The translations under genes were made by a program, and so were the position numbers. A stretch of 64,000 nt of DNA, taken from NCBI RefSeq assembly GCF_900167085.1, contig NZ_FUXA01000012.1, forward strand, positions 16,677 to 80,676. Direction: 5' to 3'. This stretch comes from Eubacterium ruminantium (GTDB lineage Bacteria > Bacillota > Clostridia > Lachnospirales > Lachnospiraceae). Within the stretch, counting starts at the first letter, position 1. Each line of letters begins with the position of its first letter. This document shows positions 34,863-45,416 of the stretch, piece after piece. Under the pieces are notes generated by a model that saw only the letters and a program-made list of their open reading frames with translations, was not told the DNA's origin and searched no databases.

Positions 34863-37800
34863 ATGGCAATTATGGAAAATGCTGAGCAGGAACAGCCTAT
34901 TAACTTTGATGCTATTAAAATTGGCCTTGCATCTCCTGAAAAGATCAGAGAATGGTCACATGGCGAGGTAAAGAAGCCGGAGACCATTAACTATAGAACA
35001 CTTAAGCCTGAAAAAGACGGACTTTTCTGTGAAAGAATATTTGGACCTAGCAAAGACTGGGAATGTCATTGTGGTAAGTACAAGAAGGTTCGTTATAAGG
35101 GTATCGTTTGTGACAGATGTGGTGTAGAAGTTACAAAGTCTTCTGTACGTCGTGAACGTATGGGGCATATCGAACTTGCAGCCCCTGTATCACACATTTG
35201 GTATTTCAAGGGAATTCCTAGTAGAATGGGTCTTCTCCTTGATCTCTCACCAAGAGTACTTGAAAGAGTATTATACTTTGCATCATATATTGTTCTTGAT
35301 CCGGGTGAAACAGATCTTCACTACAAGGATGTACTTAATGAGACAGAATATAAGGCAAAGTTAGAAGAGTATGGTTATAAGTTCCGTGTCGGAATGGGTG
35401 CGGAAGCTATAAAGGAAATGCTTTCTACAATCGATCTTGAAGCTGAAGGTGACGCTCTTCAGGAAGAGCTTGAAACAGCAACAGGACAGAAGAAAGCTAA
35501 GATCATCAAGAAGCTTGAAGTTATTGAAGCATTCAGAAATTCAAACAACAAGCCTGAATGGATGATCATGGATGCTGTACCTGTAATTCCACCTGACATC
35601 AGACCAATGGTTCAGCTCGATGGTGGTAGATTTGCAACATCAGATCTTAATGATCTTTACAGAAGAATCATTAACAGAAATAACAGACTTAAAAGACTTC
35701 TTGAGCTCTCTGCTCCTGACATCATCGTTCGTAACGAGAAGAGAATGCTCCAGGAAGCTGTAGATGCACTTATAGATAACGGACGTCGTGGAAGACCTGT
35801 AACAGGACCTGGAAACAGAGCCCTTAAGTCTCTTTCAGATATGCTTAAAGGTAAGCAGGGACGTTTCCGTCAGAACCTTCTCGGTAAGCGTGTTGACTAC
35901 TCAGGACGTTCAGTTATCGTAGTAGGACCTGAACTTAAGATTTATCAGTGTGGTCTCCCTAAGGAAATGGCTATCGAATTATTCAAGCCATTCGTAATGA
36001 AAGAGCTTACAGCTAAGGGAATCGCAAATAATATTAAAGCAGCTAAGAAGATGGTTGAGAGACTCGAACCACAGGTTTGGGATATTCTCGAAGATGTCAT
36101 TAAAGAGCATCCGGTTATGCTTAACCGTGCCCCGACACTTCACAGACTTGGTATTCAGGCATTTGAGCCTATCCTTGTAGAAGGTAAGGCTATTAAGCTT
36201 CACCCACTCGTATGTACAGCGTTCAACGCCGACTTCGATGGTGACCAGATGGCTGTTCACCTTCCACTCTCTGTTGAGGCTCAGGCAGAATGTAGATTCC
36301 TTCTTCTTTCACCTAACAACCTCCTTAAGCCATCAGACGGTGGTGTTGTATCAGTTCCTTCACAGGATATGGTACTTGGTATTTACTATCTTACAAATGA
36401 TAGATTCAAGGAAACACCTGCTGATGACAGCATGATCAAGGCAGAGTTCCTTCTTGATGATGAGCAGGCAAACGTTGATGCCGTTATCGAGGCTGTTAAG
36501 AGCGAAGATCCTTCTAAGAAGCTTCAGCTTACAGATATTGTAAGAATCAGAGTTATTAAGAAGGAAACAAAAGAAAAGACAAGATTTTATAAAGATATAA
36601 CTGCTAAGGTTCATGATGTTGTAGGTCACTACTACAAGGGACTTAATGATGCACTTCTTGCTTATGAGAATAAGGAAATCACTCTTCAGCAGAAGATTTA
36701 TGTTCAGAGAAAGGCTAAGCTTTCTGATGGAACAAAGATCAAGAAGATGGTTGCTACAACACTTGGAAAACTTCTCTTCAACGAGATCATTCCTCAGGAT
36801 CTTGGATTTGTAGACAGATCTAACCCTGATAATGCCGTTGTTCCTGAAATTAATTTCCATGTTGGAAAGAAGCAGCTTAAGAAGATCCTTGATAAGTGTA
36901 TCAATACACACGGTGCTACAAAGACAGCTGAAGTTCTTGATAAGGTTAAGGCTATCGGATATAAGTATTCTACACTTAGTGGAATCACAGTTTCTGTAGC
37001 AGACATGACTGTTCCTGATTCTAAGCCTGATATCCTTAATGAGGCACAGGATGTCGTTGACTACATCGCAGTAATGTTCAGCAAGGGATTCCTTACTGAA
37101 GAAGAAAGATATAACGCAACCATCAAGGTATGGGACGGTGCAGATACTACACTTAAGAAAGCCCTCCTTGACGGACTTGACAAATATAACAACATTTACA
37201 TGATGGCTGATTCCGGAGCCCGTGGTTCTGATCAGCAGATCAAGCAGCTTACAGGTATGCGTGGTCTTATGGCTGATACAACAGGTAAGGCTATCGAACT
37301 TCCTATCAAGTCAAACTTCCGTGAAGGTCTTGACGTACTCGAGTACTTCATCTCTGCTCACGGTGCTCGTAAGGGACTTTCTGATACAGCTCTTCGTACA
37401 GCCGATTCAGGTTACCTTACAAGACGTCTCGTAGACGTTTCTCAGGATCTTATCATCCGTGAAACAGACTGCTGCGAGGGACAGGATGAGAAGCCGGGTA
37501 TCTATGTACAGGCATTCGTTGAAGGTGTTGATGAAATAGTTGAAAGCTTCCAGGATAGAATTACAGGACGTTATACAGCTGTTTCTGTCTTCGATAAAGA
37601 TGGAAATATGATCGTTAAGAAGAATCATATGATCACACCTAAGCGTGCTGAGAACATCATGAAGTATGGTGTTCAGCCTGATGATGGACGTCCATTCACA
37701 GATCCTGAAACAGGACTTCCAAGAAGAGATGCTAAGTTAAAGATCAGATCTATACTTACATGTAAATCACATCTTGGTATTTGTGCTAAATGTTATGGTG

Positions 37801-38786
37801 CTAACATGGCAACAGGACAGGCAGTACAGGTTGGTGAAGCAGTTGGTATCATCGCTGCTCAGTCAATCGGTGAGCCTGGTACACAGCTTACCATGAGAAC
37901 ATTCCATACAGGTGGTGTTGCCGGTGGCGATATCACACAGGGTCTTCCTAGAGTCGAAGAGCTTTTCGAAGCTCGTAAGCCAAAGGGTCTTGCAATCATT
38001 GCAGAGTTCGGCGGCAAGGTTACTTATAAGGAAGGCAAGAAGAAAGAGGTTATCATCACAAATGATGAGACAGGAGAATCAAAGGCATATCTCATTCCTT
38101 ACGGATCACGTATTAAGGTTCGTGACGGACAGGATATCGAAGCCGGTGATGAACTTACAGAAGGTTCAGTAAACCCACATGATATCCTTAAGATCAAGGG
38201 TGTTGATGCGGTACAGAACTACATGATCAGAGAAGTTCAGAAGGTTTACCGTCTCCAGGGTGTTGATATCAACGATAAACATATTGAGATCATCGTTCGT
38301 CAGATGCTTAAGAAGGTAAGGGTTGAAGACAATGGAGATTCAACACTTCTTCCTGGCTCACTTGTAGATGTACTTGATGTAAATGATATAAATGAAAAGC
38401 TTATTGAAGAAGGTAAGAAACCGGTAGAAGCTAAACAGGTACTTCTTGGTATCACAAAGGCTTCACTTGCAACAAGCAGCTTCCTTTCAGCAGCTTCATT
38501 CCAGGAGACAACAAGAGTTCTTACTGATGCTGCTATCAAGGGTAAGGTCGATCCACTTATCGGTCTTAAGGAAAATGTACTTATCGGTAAACTTATCCCT
38601 GCAGGTACAGGTATGAAGCGTTACCGTTCAGTAAGTCTTGATACAGAATATATAAATGATGTTGATGATTCTTTTGCAGATGACGATTCATACATCAATG
38701 ATGCTGATGAAGTTTCAGCTGACAGCTATTCAGCAGATGTAAATGATGTAGCTGCAGATGATTCAGTAAACAGTGACGAAGAGTAA
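34863..38786 (+). CDS. rpoC: RNA polymerase beta' subunit
   Basis: This subunit carries the catalytic Mg2+ site NADFDGDQM and the N-terminal zinc finger (CHCGKYKKV ... CDRCG). The later zinc site is CESK-like ([16 protein letters not shown]), and the trigger/bridge region includes [10 protein letters not shown] and [13 protein letters not shown]. At 1307 residues it is longer than many Clostridia versions, mostly because of an acidic tail after [10 protein letters not shown] that repeats Asp/Ser/Ala/Val ([16 protein letters not shown]). AAGGAGAA lies upstream of the ATG; an internal ATG three codons later is also possible. Confidence 0.98.
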   Translation: MAIMENAEQEQPINFDAIKIGLASPEKIREWSHGEVKKPETINYRTLKPEKDGLFCERIFGPSKDWECHCGKYKKVRYKGIVCDRCGVEVTKSSVRRERMGHIELAAPVSHIWYFKGIPSRMGLLLDLSPRVLERVLYFASYIVLDPGETDLHYKDVLNETEYKAKLEEYGYKFRVGMGAEAIKEMLSTIDLEAEGDALQEELETATGQKKAKIIKKLEVIEAFRNSNNKPEWMIMDAVPVIPPDIRPMVQLDGGRFATSDLNDLYRRIINRNNRLKRLLELSAPDIIVRNEKRMLQEAVDALIDNGRRGRPVTGPGNRALKSLSDMLKGKQGRFRQNLLGKRVDYSGRSVIVVGPELKIYQCGLPKEMAIELFKPFVMKELTAKGIANNIKAAKKMVERLEPQVWDILEDVIKEHPVMLNRAPTLHRLGIQAFEPILVEGKAIKLHPLVCTAFNADFDGDQMAVHLPLSVEAQAECRFLLLSPNNLLKPSDGGVVSVPSQDMVLGIYYLTNDRFKETPADDSMIKAEFLLDDEQANVDAVIEAVKSEDPSKKLQLTDIVRIRVIKKETKEKTRFYKDITAKVHDVVGHYYKGLNDALLAYENKEITLQQKIYVQRKAKLSDGTKIKKMVATTLGKLLFNEIIPQDLGFVDRSNPDNAVVPEINFHVGKKQLKKILDKCINTHGATKTAEVLDKVKAIGYKYSTLSGITVSVADMTVPDSKPDILNEAQDVVDYIAVMFSKGFLTEEERYNATIKVWDGADTTLKKALLDGLDKYNNIYMMADSGARGSDQQIKQLTGMRGLMADTTGKAIELPIKSNFREGLDVLEYFISAHGARKGLSDTALRTADSGYLTRRLVDVSQDLIIRETDCCEGQDEKPGIYVQAFVEGVDEIVESFQDRITGRYTAVSVFDKDGNMIVKKNHMITPKRAENIMKYGVQPDDGRPFTDPETGLPRRDAKLKIRSILTCKSHLGICAKCYGANMATGQAVQVGEAVGIIAAQSIGEPGTQLTMRTFHTGGVAGGDITQGLPRVEELFEARKPKGLAIIAEFGGKVTYKEGKKKEVIITNDETGESKAYLIPYGSRIKVRDGQDIEAGDELTEGSVNPHDILKIKGVDAVQNYMIREVQKVYRLQGVDINDKHIEIIVRQMLKKVRVEDNGDSTLLPGSLVDVLDVNDINEKLIEEGKKPVEAKQVLLGITKASLATSSFLSAASFQETTRVLTDAAIKGKVDPLIGLKENVLIGKLIPAGTGMKRYRSVSLDTEYINDVDDSFADDDSYINDADEVSADSYSADVNDVAADDSVNSDEE

Positions 38787-38795
38787 AAAAATCTC

Positions 38796-38824
38796 TTGAC
38801 ACATATATATGCTGATTATATAAT
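38796..38824 (+). promoter_or_regulatory. Promoter of the rpsL-rpsG-fusA operon
   Basis: TTGACA (38796-38801), 17 bases and TATAAT (38819-38824): a perfect consensus promoter, ten bases after the rpoC stop. Confidence 0.85.
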
Positions 38825-38827
38825 GTT

Positions 38828-38852
38828 AAGGCATGCGTAAATCGCATGCCTT
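38828..38852 (+). promoter_or_regulatory. Perfect 10-bp hairpin at the predicted rpsL transcript start
   Basis: AAGGCATGCG / CGCATGCCTT encloses a TAAAT loop. Its first arm spans the predicted start site (about 38831). It lacks a T-run, so as an rpoC terminator it would be poor; it may cap and stabilise the mRNA 5' end or serve as an operator. Confidence 0.6.
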
Positions 38853-38889
38853 AAATTATGCAGAATTTTAAAGAATTGGAGGTGAAAAC

Positions 38890-39309
38890 ATGCCAACATT
38901 TAACCAGTTAGTCAGAAAAGGAAGACAGACAGCTGTTAAAAAGTCTACTGCACCAGCCCTTCTTAGAGGTTTTAACTCTCTTAAGAAGAAGCCTATAAGC
39001 ACAGATTCTCCACAGAAGAGAGGTGTTTGTACAGCAGTTAAGACAGCTACACCTAAGAAGCCTAACTCAGCCCTTAGAAAGATCGCCAGAGTACGTCTTT
39101 CAAACGGAATCGAAGTAACAAGCTATATCCCTGGTGAAGGTCACAACCTTCAGGAGCACAGCGTTGTTCTTATCCGTGGTGGTAGAGTAAAGGACCTTCC
39201 TGGTACAAGATATCACATTATCCGTGGTACTAATGATACAGCAGGTGTTGCTAAGAGACGTCAGGCACGTTCTAAGTATGGTGCTAAGCGTCCTAAGGAT
39301 GCTAAGTAA
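38890..39309 (+). CDS. rpsL: 30S ribosomal protein S12
   Basis: S12 is the decoding-centre protein, site of streptomycin resistance mutations. [11 protein letters not shown], the conserved [18 protein letters not shown] segment and the [12 protein letters not shown] loop are present. Length of 139 is usual. GGAGGTGAAAAC before the ATG is a near-perfect ribosome binding site. Confidence 0.98.
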   Translation: MPTFNQLVRKGRQTAVKKSTAPALLRGFNSLKKKPISTDSPQKRGVCTAVKTATPKKPNSALRKIARVRLSNGIEVTSYIPGEGHNLQEHSVVLIRGGRVKDLPGTRYHIIRGTNDTAGVAKRRQARSKYGAKRPKDAK

Positions 39310-39315
39310 TCCATA

Positions 39316-39406
39316 TTAACAGTTTATTTCTGTTAAGTGCTGGTTTGGCATGATTTTCATTATCTTTGCTAATATACAGCACGAACACATCCCGTTGGAG
39401 GATGTG
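39316..39406 (+). promoter_or_regulatory. Structured rpsL-rpsG intercistronic region
   Basis: Three possible stems lie in the 136-base gap: TTAACAG/CTGTTAA (39316-39322 with 39330-39336), GTGCTG/CAGCAC (39337-39342 with 39377-39382) and CACATCC/GGATGTG (39386-39392 with 39400-39406). In E. coli the S12-S7 gap of the str mRNA is the binding site for S7 autoregulation, and this may be the counterpart. The link to S7 is inference. Confidence 0.5.
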
Positions 39407-39445
39407 AGTACCAATGAATTAATAATTATTAAGGAGGGAAGAACC

Positions 39446-39916
39446 GTGCCACGTAAAGGACATATCGTAAAAAGAGACGTTTTAGCAGATCCTATTTACA
39501 ATAATAAGGTTGTTACACGTCTTATCAACAACATTATGTTAGATGGTAAGAAGGGTGTTGCACAGAAGATTGTTTACGGTGCATTTGACCGTATTAAGGA
39601 TCAGACAGGTAAGGAACCTGTTGAGGTATTTGAAGCAGCTATGAATAACGTAATGCCACTTCTCGAAGTTAAGGCAAGACGTATCGGTGGTGCTACATAT
39701 CAGGTACCTATTGATGTAAGAGCTGACAGAAGACAGGCTCTCGGTCTCCGTTGGATTACAACTTTCTCACGTCAGAGAACAGAGAAGACAATGGAAGAGA
39801 GACTTGCTGCAGAACTTATAGATGCATCAAACAACACAGGTGCATCAGTTAAGAGAAAAGAAGAAATGCACAGAATGGCAGAAGCAAACAAGGCATTTGC
39901 TCATTACAGATTCTAA
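39446..39916 (+). CDS. rpsG: 30S ribosomal protein S7
   Basis: S7 is a primary 16S rRNA-binding protein of the small-subunit head. The start is GTG 39446 ([15 protein letters not shown] follows), with AAGGAGGGAAGAACC upstream; the 156-residue product has the exact family length. The frame is open for 32 codons before it but lacks a ribosome binding site and homology. The motifs [15 protein letters not shown] and [10 protein letters not shown] are typical. Confidence 0.98.
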   Translation: MPRKGHIVKRDVLADPIYNNKVVTRLINNIMLDGKKGVAQKIVYGAFDRIKDQTGKEPVEVFEAAMNNVMPLLEVKARRIGGATYQVPIDVRADRRQALGLRWITTFSRQRTEKTMEERLAAELIDASNNTGASVKRKEEMHRMAEANKAFAHYRF

Positions 39917-39952
39917 TTGTATTTATATATTTGAACAAAGGAGGAAAAAGCC

Positions 39953-42094
39953 TTGGCTGGAAGAGAATATCCACTCGAGAGAACTCGTAACATCGGTATC
40001 ATGGCACATATTGATGCTGGTAAGACAACTCTTACAGAAAGAATTCTTTACTATACCGGTGTAAATCATAAAATCGGTGAGACCTATGAAGGTACTGCTA
40101 CTATGGACTGGATGGAACAGGAGCAGGAAAGAGGTATCACAATTACATCAGCAGCGACAACCTGCCACTGGACACTTCAGGAGCAGACTAAGCCAAAGGC
40201 TGGCGCACTTGAGCATCGTATCAACATCATCGATACTCCGGGTCACGTTGACTTCACAGTAGAAGTTGAGCGTTCACTCCGTGTACTTGATGGTGCAATC
40301 GGTGTATTCGATGCTAAGGGTGGTGTTGAGCCACAGTCAGAGAATGTATGGCGTCAGGCTGATACATATCACGTACCAAGAATGGCATTTGTTAACAAAA
40401 TGGATATCCTTGGTGCAAACTTCTATAACACAGTAGAAGAAATCAAAACAAGACTTGGCAAGAAGCCAGTTGTTATAAACCTTCCAATCGGAAAGGAAGA
40501 TTTCTTTGAAGGAATCATCGATCTTTTCGAAATGAAGGAATATCTTTACAACGATCATGAAGGTAAGGATATCTCTATCGTTGATATCCGTGACGATTAT
40601 AAGGACCTCGCTGAAGAGTGGCATGAGAAACTCGTTGAATCATGCTGCGAATTAGATGATGACCTTATGATGGCTTACCTTGAGGGTGAAGTTCCTACAA
40701 TCGATCAGCTTAAAGCAGCTCTTCGTAAGGGTACTTGTGCAGCTATCGACACTCCAGAAGGAGAGAAGACTAGAGTTGTTCCAGTATGTTGCGGTTCAGC
40801 ACATCAGAACAAGGGTATCCAGAAGCTTATCGACGCTGTTATCGAATTTATGCCATCACCAATTGATATCCCTGATATCAAGGGTGTTGATCTTGATGGA
40901 AATGAGATCACAAAGAAGTCATCAGATGATGAACCATTTGCTGCTCTTGCATTCAAGATTGTAGCTGACCCATTCGTTGGTAAACTTGCATTCATCAGAG
41001 TTTACTCTGGTACATTAAATAAAGGTTCTTATGTACTTAACGCTACTAAGGACAACAAGGAACGTGTAGGACGTATCGTTCAGATGCACGCTAATGACCG
41101 TACAGATATCGAGACTGTTTACTCAGGTGATATCGCTGCTGTAGTTGGTCTTAAGAATACTACAACAGGTGATACAATCTGTGATGAGCAGCATCCAGTT
41201 ATCCTTGAGTCAATGGTATTCCCTGAGCCTGTTATCGAGCTCGCTATCGAGCCAAAGACAAAGGACGGTCAGGATAAGCTTGCAACAGCTCTTCAGAAAC
41301 TTGCTGAAGAAGATCCTACATTCAGAACACATACAGATCATGAAACAGGACAGACTATCATCGCTGGTATGGGTGAGCTTCACCTTGAAATCATCGTTGA
41401 CAGACTTCTCCGTGAATTCAAGGTAGAGGCTAACGTTGGTGCGCCTCAGGTTGCTTACAAGGAAACATTTACAAAGCCTGTTGATGTTGACTCTAAGTAT
41501 GCTAAGCAGTCAGGTGGTCGTGGTCAGTACGGTCACTGTAAGGTTAAGTTTGAGCCTATGGATCCTAACGGTGAAGAGACATTCAAGTTCGAGTCTTCAG
41601 TAGTTGGTGGTAACATTCCTAAGGAATACATCCCAGCTATCGGAGAGGGTATCGAAGAAGCAGCTCAGGCTGGTATTCTTGCCGGATTCCCAGTACTTGG
41701 TGTATATGCTAATGTTTATGATGGATCATACCATGAAGTAGACTCATCTGAAATGGCATTCCATATCGCTGGTTCTATGGCGTTTAAGGAAGCTATGCAG
41801 AAGGGTAATCCTGTACTTCTTGAGCCTGTAATGAAGGTTGAAGTAACTATGCCTGCTGATTACATGGGTGATGTTATTGGTGATCTTAACTCACGTCGTG
41901 GACGTGTTGAAGGAATGGAAGATGTTGGTAATGGTAAGCTTGTAAAGGCTTATGTTCCACTTGCAGAAATGTTTGGTTATTCAACAGACCTTCGTTCTAA
42001 GACACAGGGACGTGGAAACTATTCTATGTTCTTTGATAAGTATGAGCCAGCTCCAAAGTCAGTTCAGGAGAAGGTCCTCAGCACAAAGAAGTAA
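39953..42094 (+). CDS. fusA: Elongation factor G
   Basis: This translocase GTPase (713 residues) starts with TTG at 39953, seven bases after AAAGGAGG. GTPase motifs are AHIDAGKTT (G1), RGITITSA (G2), DTPGHVDF (G3), NKMD (G4) and the G5-type CGSA. Domains II-V follow in order, with the domain [11 protein letters not shown] and the C-terminal [16 protein letters not shown]. It is the last gene of the str operon before tuf, which has a separate promoter. Confidence 0.98.
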   Translation: MAGREYPLERTRNIGIMAHIDAGKTTLTERILYYTGVNHKIGETYEGTATMDWMEQEQERGITITSAATTCHWTLQEQTKPKAGALEHRINIIDTPGHVDFTVEVERSLRVLDGAIGVFDAKGGVEPQSENVWRQADTYHVPRMAFVNKMDILGANFYNTVEEIKTRLGKKPVVINLPIGKEDFFEGIIDLFEMKEYLYNDHEGKDISIVDIRDDYKDLAEEWHEKLVESCCELDDDLMMAYLEGEVPTIDQLKAALRKGTCAAIDTPEGEKTRVVPVCCGSAHQNKGIQKLIDAVIEFMPSPIDIPDIKGVDLDGNEITKKSSDDEPFAALAFKIVADPFVGKLAFIRVYSGTLNKGSYVLNATKDNKERVGRIVQMHANDRTDIETVYSGDIAAVVGLKNTTTGDTICDEQHPVILESMVFPEPVIELAIEPKTKDGQDKLATALQKLAEEDPTFRTHTDHETGQTIIAGMGELHLEIIVDRLLREFKVEANVGAPQVAYKETFTKPVDVDSKYAKQSGGRGQYGHCKVKFEPMDPNGEETFKFESSVVGGNIPKEYIPAIGEGIEEAAQAGILAGFPVLGVYANVYDGSYHEVDSSEMAFHIAGSMAFKEAMQKGNPVLLEPVMKVEVTMPADYMGDVIGDLNSRRGRVEGMEDVGNGKLVKAYVPLAEMFGYSTDLRSKTQGRGNYSMFFDKYEPAPKSVQEKVLSTKK

Positions 42095-42130
42095 TTATAT
42101 TACAAATCTAAATAAACATTAATAAAAATC

Positions 42131-42159
42131 TTGAAACTTATTCGATTTTTTAATATAAT
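42131..42159 (+). promoter_or_regulatory. Promoter of tuf
   Basis: TTGAAA (42131-42136), 17 bases, TATAAT (42154-42159). Confidence 0.75.
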
Positions 42160-42215
42160 ATGTTTCAGACTGTTAAGAATGCCCATGCAGGGCAAATTAA
42201 GGAGGAATTAAAGAA

Positions 42216-43403
42216 ATGGCAAAAGCAAAATTCGAAAGAACAAAGCCACATTGTAACATTGGTACAATCGGACACGTAGACCATGGTAAAACAACTCTTA
42301 CAGCTGCTATTACAAAAGTACTTTCTGAGAGAGTAGCAGGAAACGCAGCAGTAGATTTCGCTAACATTGATAAGGCTCCAGAAGAGAGAGAAAGAGGTAT
42401 CACAATCTCTACAGCTCACGTTGAGTACGAAACAGATAACAGACATTACGCACACGTTGACTGCCCAGGCCATGCTGACTATGTAAAGAACATGATCACA
42501 GGTGCTGCACAGATGGACGGCGCTATCCTCGTTGTAGCTGCAACAGACGGTGTTATGGCTCAGACAAAGGAGCACATCCTTCTTGCACGTCAGGTTAACG
42601 TTCCATATATCATCGTTTTCCTTAATAAGTGTGATATGGTTGACGATCCAGAACTTATCGAGCTCGTTGAAATGGAAGTTTCAGAAGTTCTTGAAGAGTA
42701 TGGTTTCGAAGGATGCCCAATCGTTAAGGGTTCAGCTCTTAAGGCTCTTGAAGATCCAAACGGTGAGTGGGGAGACAAGATCATGGAACTCATGAAGACA
42801 GTTGATGAGTACATCCCAACTCCAGAGCGTGATACAGATAAGCCATTCCTTATGCCAGTAGAAGACGTATTCACAATCACAGGTCGTGGTACAGTTGCTA
42901 CAGGTAGAGTAGAGAGAGGTACACTTCACCTTAACGACGAACTTGAAATCCTTGGTATCAAGGAAGAAGTTCAGAAGACAGTTGTTACTGGTATCGAAAT
43001 GTTCAGAAAGATGCTTGACGAAGCTCAGGCTGGTGATAACATCGGTGCTCTTCTTCGTGGTATCAACAGAGACCAGATCGAAAAAGGTCAGGTTCTTGCT
43101 AAGCCAGGTACAGTAACATGCCATAAGAAGTTCACAGCTCAGGTTTACGTTCTTACAAAGGATGAAGGTGGACGTCATACTCCATTCTTCAACAACTATC
43201 GTCCACAGTTCTACTTCAGAACAACAGACGTAACAGGTGTTTGTAACCTTCCTGCAGGTACAGAAATGTGCATGCCTGGTGATAACGTAGAAATGACAAT
43301 CGAACTCATCCATCCAGTAGCTATGGAGCAGGGACTTAGATTCGCTATCCGTGAGGGTGGTAGAACAGTTGGTTCTGGTTCAGTTGTTTCAATCGTTGAG
43401 TAA
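42216..43403 (+). CDS. tuf: Elongation factor Tu
   Basis: This GTPase delivers aminoacyl-tRNA to the ribosome. GHVDHGKTT (G1), [12 protein letters not shown] (G2), DCPGHADY (G3), NKCD (G4) and GSALKA (G5) are intact, and the C-terminal barrels end in [13 protein letters not shown]. Length of 395 is normal. AAGGAGGAA precedes the ATG. A promoter before it and a terminator after it make it a separate unit. Codon use is strongly biased (for example AAC and ATC), as expected for very high expression. Confidence 0.99.
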   Translation: MAKAKFERTKPHCNIGTIGHVDHGKTTLTAAITKVLSERVAGNAAVDFANIDKAPEERERGITISTAHVEYETDNRHYAHVDCPGHADYVKNMITGAAQMDGAILVVAATDGVMAQTKEHILLARQVNVPYIIVFLNKCDMVDDPELIELVEMEVSEVLEEYGFEGCPIVKGSALKALEDPNGEWGDKIMELMKTVDEYIPTPERDTDKPFLMPVEDVFTITGRGTVATGRVERGTLHLNDELEILGIKEEVQKTVVTGIEMFRKMLDEAQAGDNIGALLRGINRDQIEKGQVLAKPGTVTCHKKFTAQVYVLTKDEGGRHTPFFNNYRPQFYFRTTDVTGVCNLPAGTEMCMPGDNVEMTIELIHPVAMEQGLRFAIREGGRTVGSGSVVSIVE

Positions 43404-43434
43404 TTATCAATAATTGATATATTATAAATCAGAC

Positions 43435-43470
43435 AAAAGGCTTCCGGTTTAATACCGGAAGCTTTTTTTG
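43435..43470 (+). terminator. Terminator of tuf
   Basis: The stem GCTTCCGGT / ACCGGAAGC with loop TTAAT is followed by seven T. Confidence 0.92.
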
Positions 43471-43472
43471 CA

Positions 43473-43501
43473 TTGTATTTTTTTGGTTTTTGCTATATGA
43501 T
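43473..43501 (+). promoter_or_regulatory. Promoter of the OatA-like gene
   Basis: TTGTAT (43473-43478), 17 bases, TATGAT (43496-43501), directly after the tuf terminator. Confidence 0.5.
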
Positions 43502-43539
43502 ATGAAAAGGGGATTATATAAGTTTATGAGGAGGTCATA

Positions 43540-45291
43540 ATGGATAATCAGTTTTCTTTAAATTCTAATGAGTATGACAAGACCGGAAAATATGATAAGG
43601 AATCTGGAACCAAAATGGTAAAAAAGAAAGTAAATAAGAACAGGGGACTTGATGGTTTAAGAGGTATATCTATAATTATCGCTCTTTGTGCTATTCTTGC
43701 ACCTAAAGTATTTAAATCAGGAGATTTAATCCTGCAAATGTTCTTTGTTGTACTTGGTTATATAACAACTGTTACAGCTGTAAGTCTTATGAGAAAAGAC
43801 AAGTATAAAGTTTCTCAGTTTTATATAAGAAGGATAAAGAACTATTATCTTGAAATACTTGTTCTTCTTTTTGCATTTTGTGGTTTATCACTTATACTTT
43901 CTCATCCAATTACAAGAATAGTTGGAAAAGAGATAATTAAATCAGTTTTAGGATTTACGGTATTCTTCATTGTATTTCCATTGCTATTCCATATTTGGAA
44001 TATGATAGCTGATAAAAACGGACCAACGGCATCCAATATATTTCTTCTTATTGTAGCCCTTATAGAGGCTATAACAATTGCTATAAGCAATTTTGGTTTA
44101 TGTAAGATTTATCCATTCATCGTTGGTATGATGGCGGCCCTCATATATAAGAAGAAACTTAAATATAGTTCACTCCCGGCTGATTATAAAATGTATAGAA
44201 CGCTTATGTTCATAGCTGCTTCACTTATAGTTATTGTAGGAATTATCTTCTTAACAGGAAGCAACATCTGGTCAAGACTTGGAATAATCCTTGTAATAGC
44301 AGCAATGGGCGTTATGGTTTGGCTTGCTACAGCACAGTATCTTAAGATTGGAGGTATTGTTGACCTCGGAATATTTAAATTCCTTGGAAAGATGTGGCTT
44401 GAGTTCCTTATAACATTTATATCTATGGTGATCATATTTGTATATAAGGGATGGACAAACGGAATCGGCGGAAGAATCATTCTTGTTTTATTGATCTTAG
44501 CTATAACATTTGGAATCTATAAAGCAATTCATTTTATTAATTCGGATGATATTAAGAGAATGATTTATGATTCCGAGAAAGTTAAAGATCCGACTACTAA
44601 GTTAGTAAGACTTTTACCTATTGTTATATTTGGAATATTTATGCTCATGGGTATAATCGGACTTATAGTTAGTTCAAATTCTTCATCGGACAATAAAGGA
44701 TCAGACAAGAAGCCTAAGGAAAAGAAAACAACAACAGAGATATCGACTACACTTACTACACAAGCAACTACAGAGGCGCCTACAACTGAGAAACCAAAGC
44801 CTGAACTTGCATCACCTGCTGATTCATCTAAGGTAACTGTTATTGGTGACTTCATGCTCCAGGGTATCAGTTCTGAAATAGTAAGTAAGATGCCGGAAGT
44901 TTATATAGATGCTTCACAGAATCGTCAGGCGGCTTATGATGGTGTCGATGTTATAAACAGTATTAAAGAACAAGGAAATCTTAGAGATATCGTAGTTATC
45001 ATGCTTGGTAGCAATGGTGAGTTCTCCGAGGAAACAGGACAGGAAATAATTAAAGCTGCAGGCGAAGGCAAGAAGATATATTGGGTAAATGTATACGGAA
45101 CAAGCCTTGAATATACTGATACAGTTAACAGTACATTGACCATGCTTGCAAGTAAGAATGCAAATCTTACGATTATAGATTGGCACGCGGCTGTTGAAAA
45201 GAAACCGGAATATGTAAGTGACGGCGGACCGTTCCTTACAGAGGAAGGAATCAATGCATTGGCTGAGCTTATCTATAAGTCGGTTAAGTAA
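43540..45291 (+). CDS. OatA-like membrane acyltransferase/SGNH protein lacking catalytic residues
   Basis: The architecture is that of OatA, which O-acetylates peptidoglycan: an acyltransferase-3 membrane domain (about 35-385; opening RGLDGLRGISII), a Thr/Glu/Lys-rich linker (about 387-430) and an outer SGNH domain (about 430-583). Key residues are missing. The helix after GLDGLR has no His where active enzymes have one (ILYH-like; here ALCAILAP). The SGNH serine motif GDS is GDF (Phe438). The C-terminal DxxH motif reads DGGPFLT (561-567) without His. The LGSNGEF block III is kept. It may be a regulator, binder or scaffold rather than an enzyme. It is a single gene with GGAGGTC before the ATG and its own terminator. 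Confidence 0.82.
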   Translation: MDNQFSLNSNEYDKTGKYDKESGTKMVKKKVNKNRGLDGLRGISIIIALCAILAPKVFKSGDLILQMFFVVLGYITTVTAVSLMRKDKYKVSQFYIRRIKNYYLEILVLLFAFCGLSLILSHPITRIVGKEIIKSVLGFTVFFIVFPLLFHIWNMIADKNGPTASNIFLLIVALIEAITIAISNFGLCKIYPFIVGMMAALIYKKKLKYSSLPADYKMYRTLMFIAASLIVIVGIIFLTGSNIWSRLGIILVIAAMGVMVWLATAQYLKIGGIVDLGIFKFLGKMWLEFLITFISMVIIFVYKGWTNGIGGRIILVLLILAITFGIYKAIHFINSDDIKRMIYDSEKVKDPTTKLVRLLPIVIFGIFMLMGIIGLIVSSNSSSDNKGSDKKPKEKKTTTEISTTLTTQATTEAPTTEKPKPELASPADSSKVTVIGDFMLQGISSEIVSKMPEVYIDASQNRQAAYDGVDVINSIKEQGNLRDIVVIMLGSNGEFSEETGQEIIKAAGEGKKIYWVNVYGTSLEYTDTVNSTLTMLASKNANLTIIDWHAAVEKKPEYVSDGGPFLTEEGINALAELIYKSVK

Positions 45292-45316
45292 TTAAAAATA
45301 TAGCACATTATATTTA

Positions 45317-45347
45317 TGAAGCGGTGCAATTTTTGCACCGCTTTTAT
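45317..45347 (+). terminator. Terminator after the OatA-like gene
   Basis: AAGCGGTGCAA / TTGCACCGCTT is an 11-bp stem with a 3-base loop, followed by TTATA. Confidence 0.88.
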
Positions 45348-45416
45348 ACAAGAGACAATAATTCTATTTGAGTGACGGGAGAAATAATATTTTTTGTTTG
45401 CTCCTATACGAGGAAT

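Noticed and set aside
36360-36911. 183-codon minus-strand frame inside rpoC
   Set aside because: Antisense shadow with no start signal.
42732-43313. 193-codon minus-strand frame inside tuf
   Set aside because: Antisense to EF-Tu, Cys/Thr-rich as expected from the strong codon bias of tuf.
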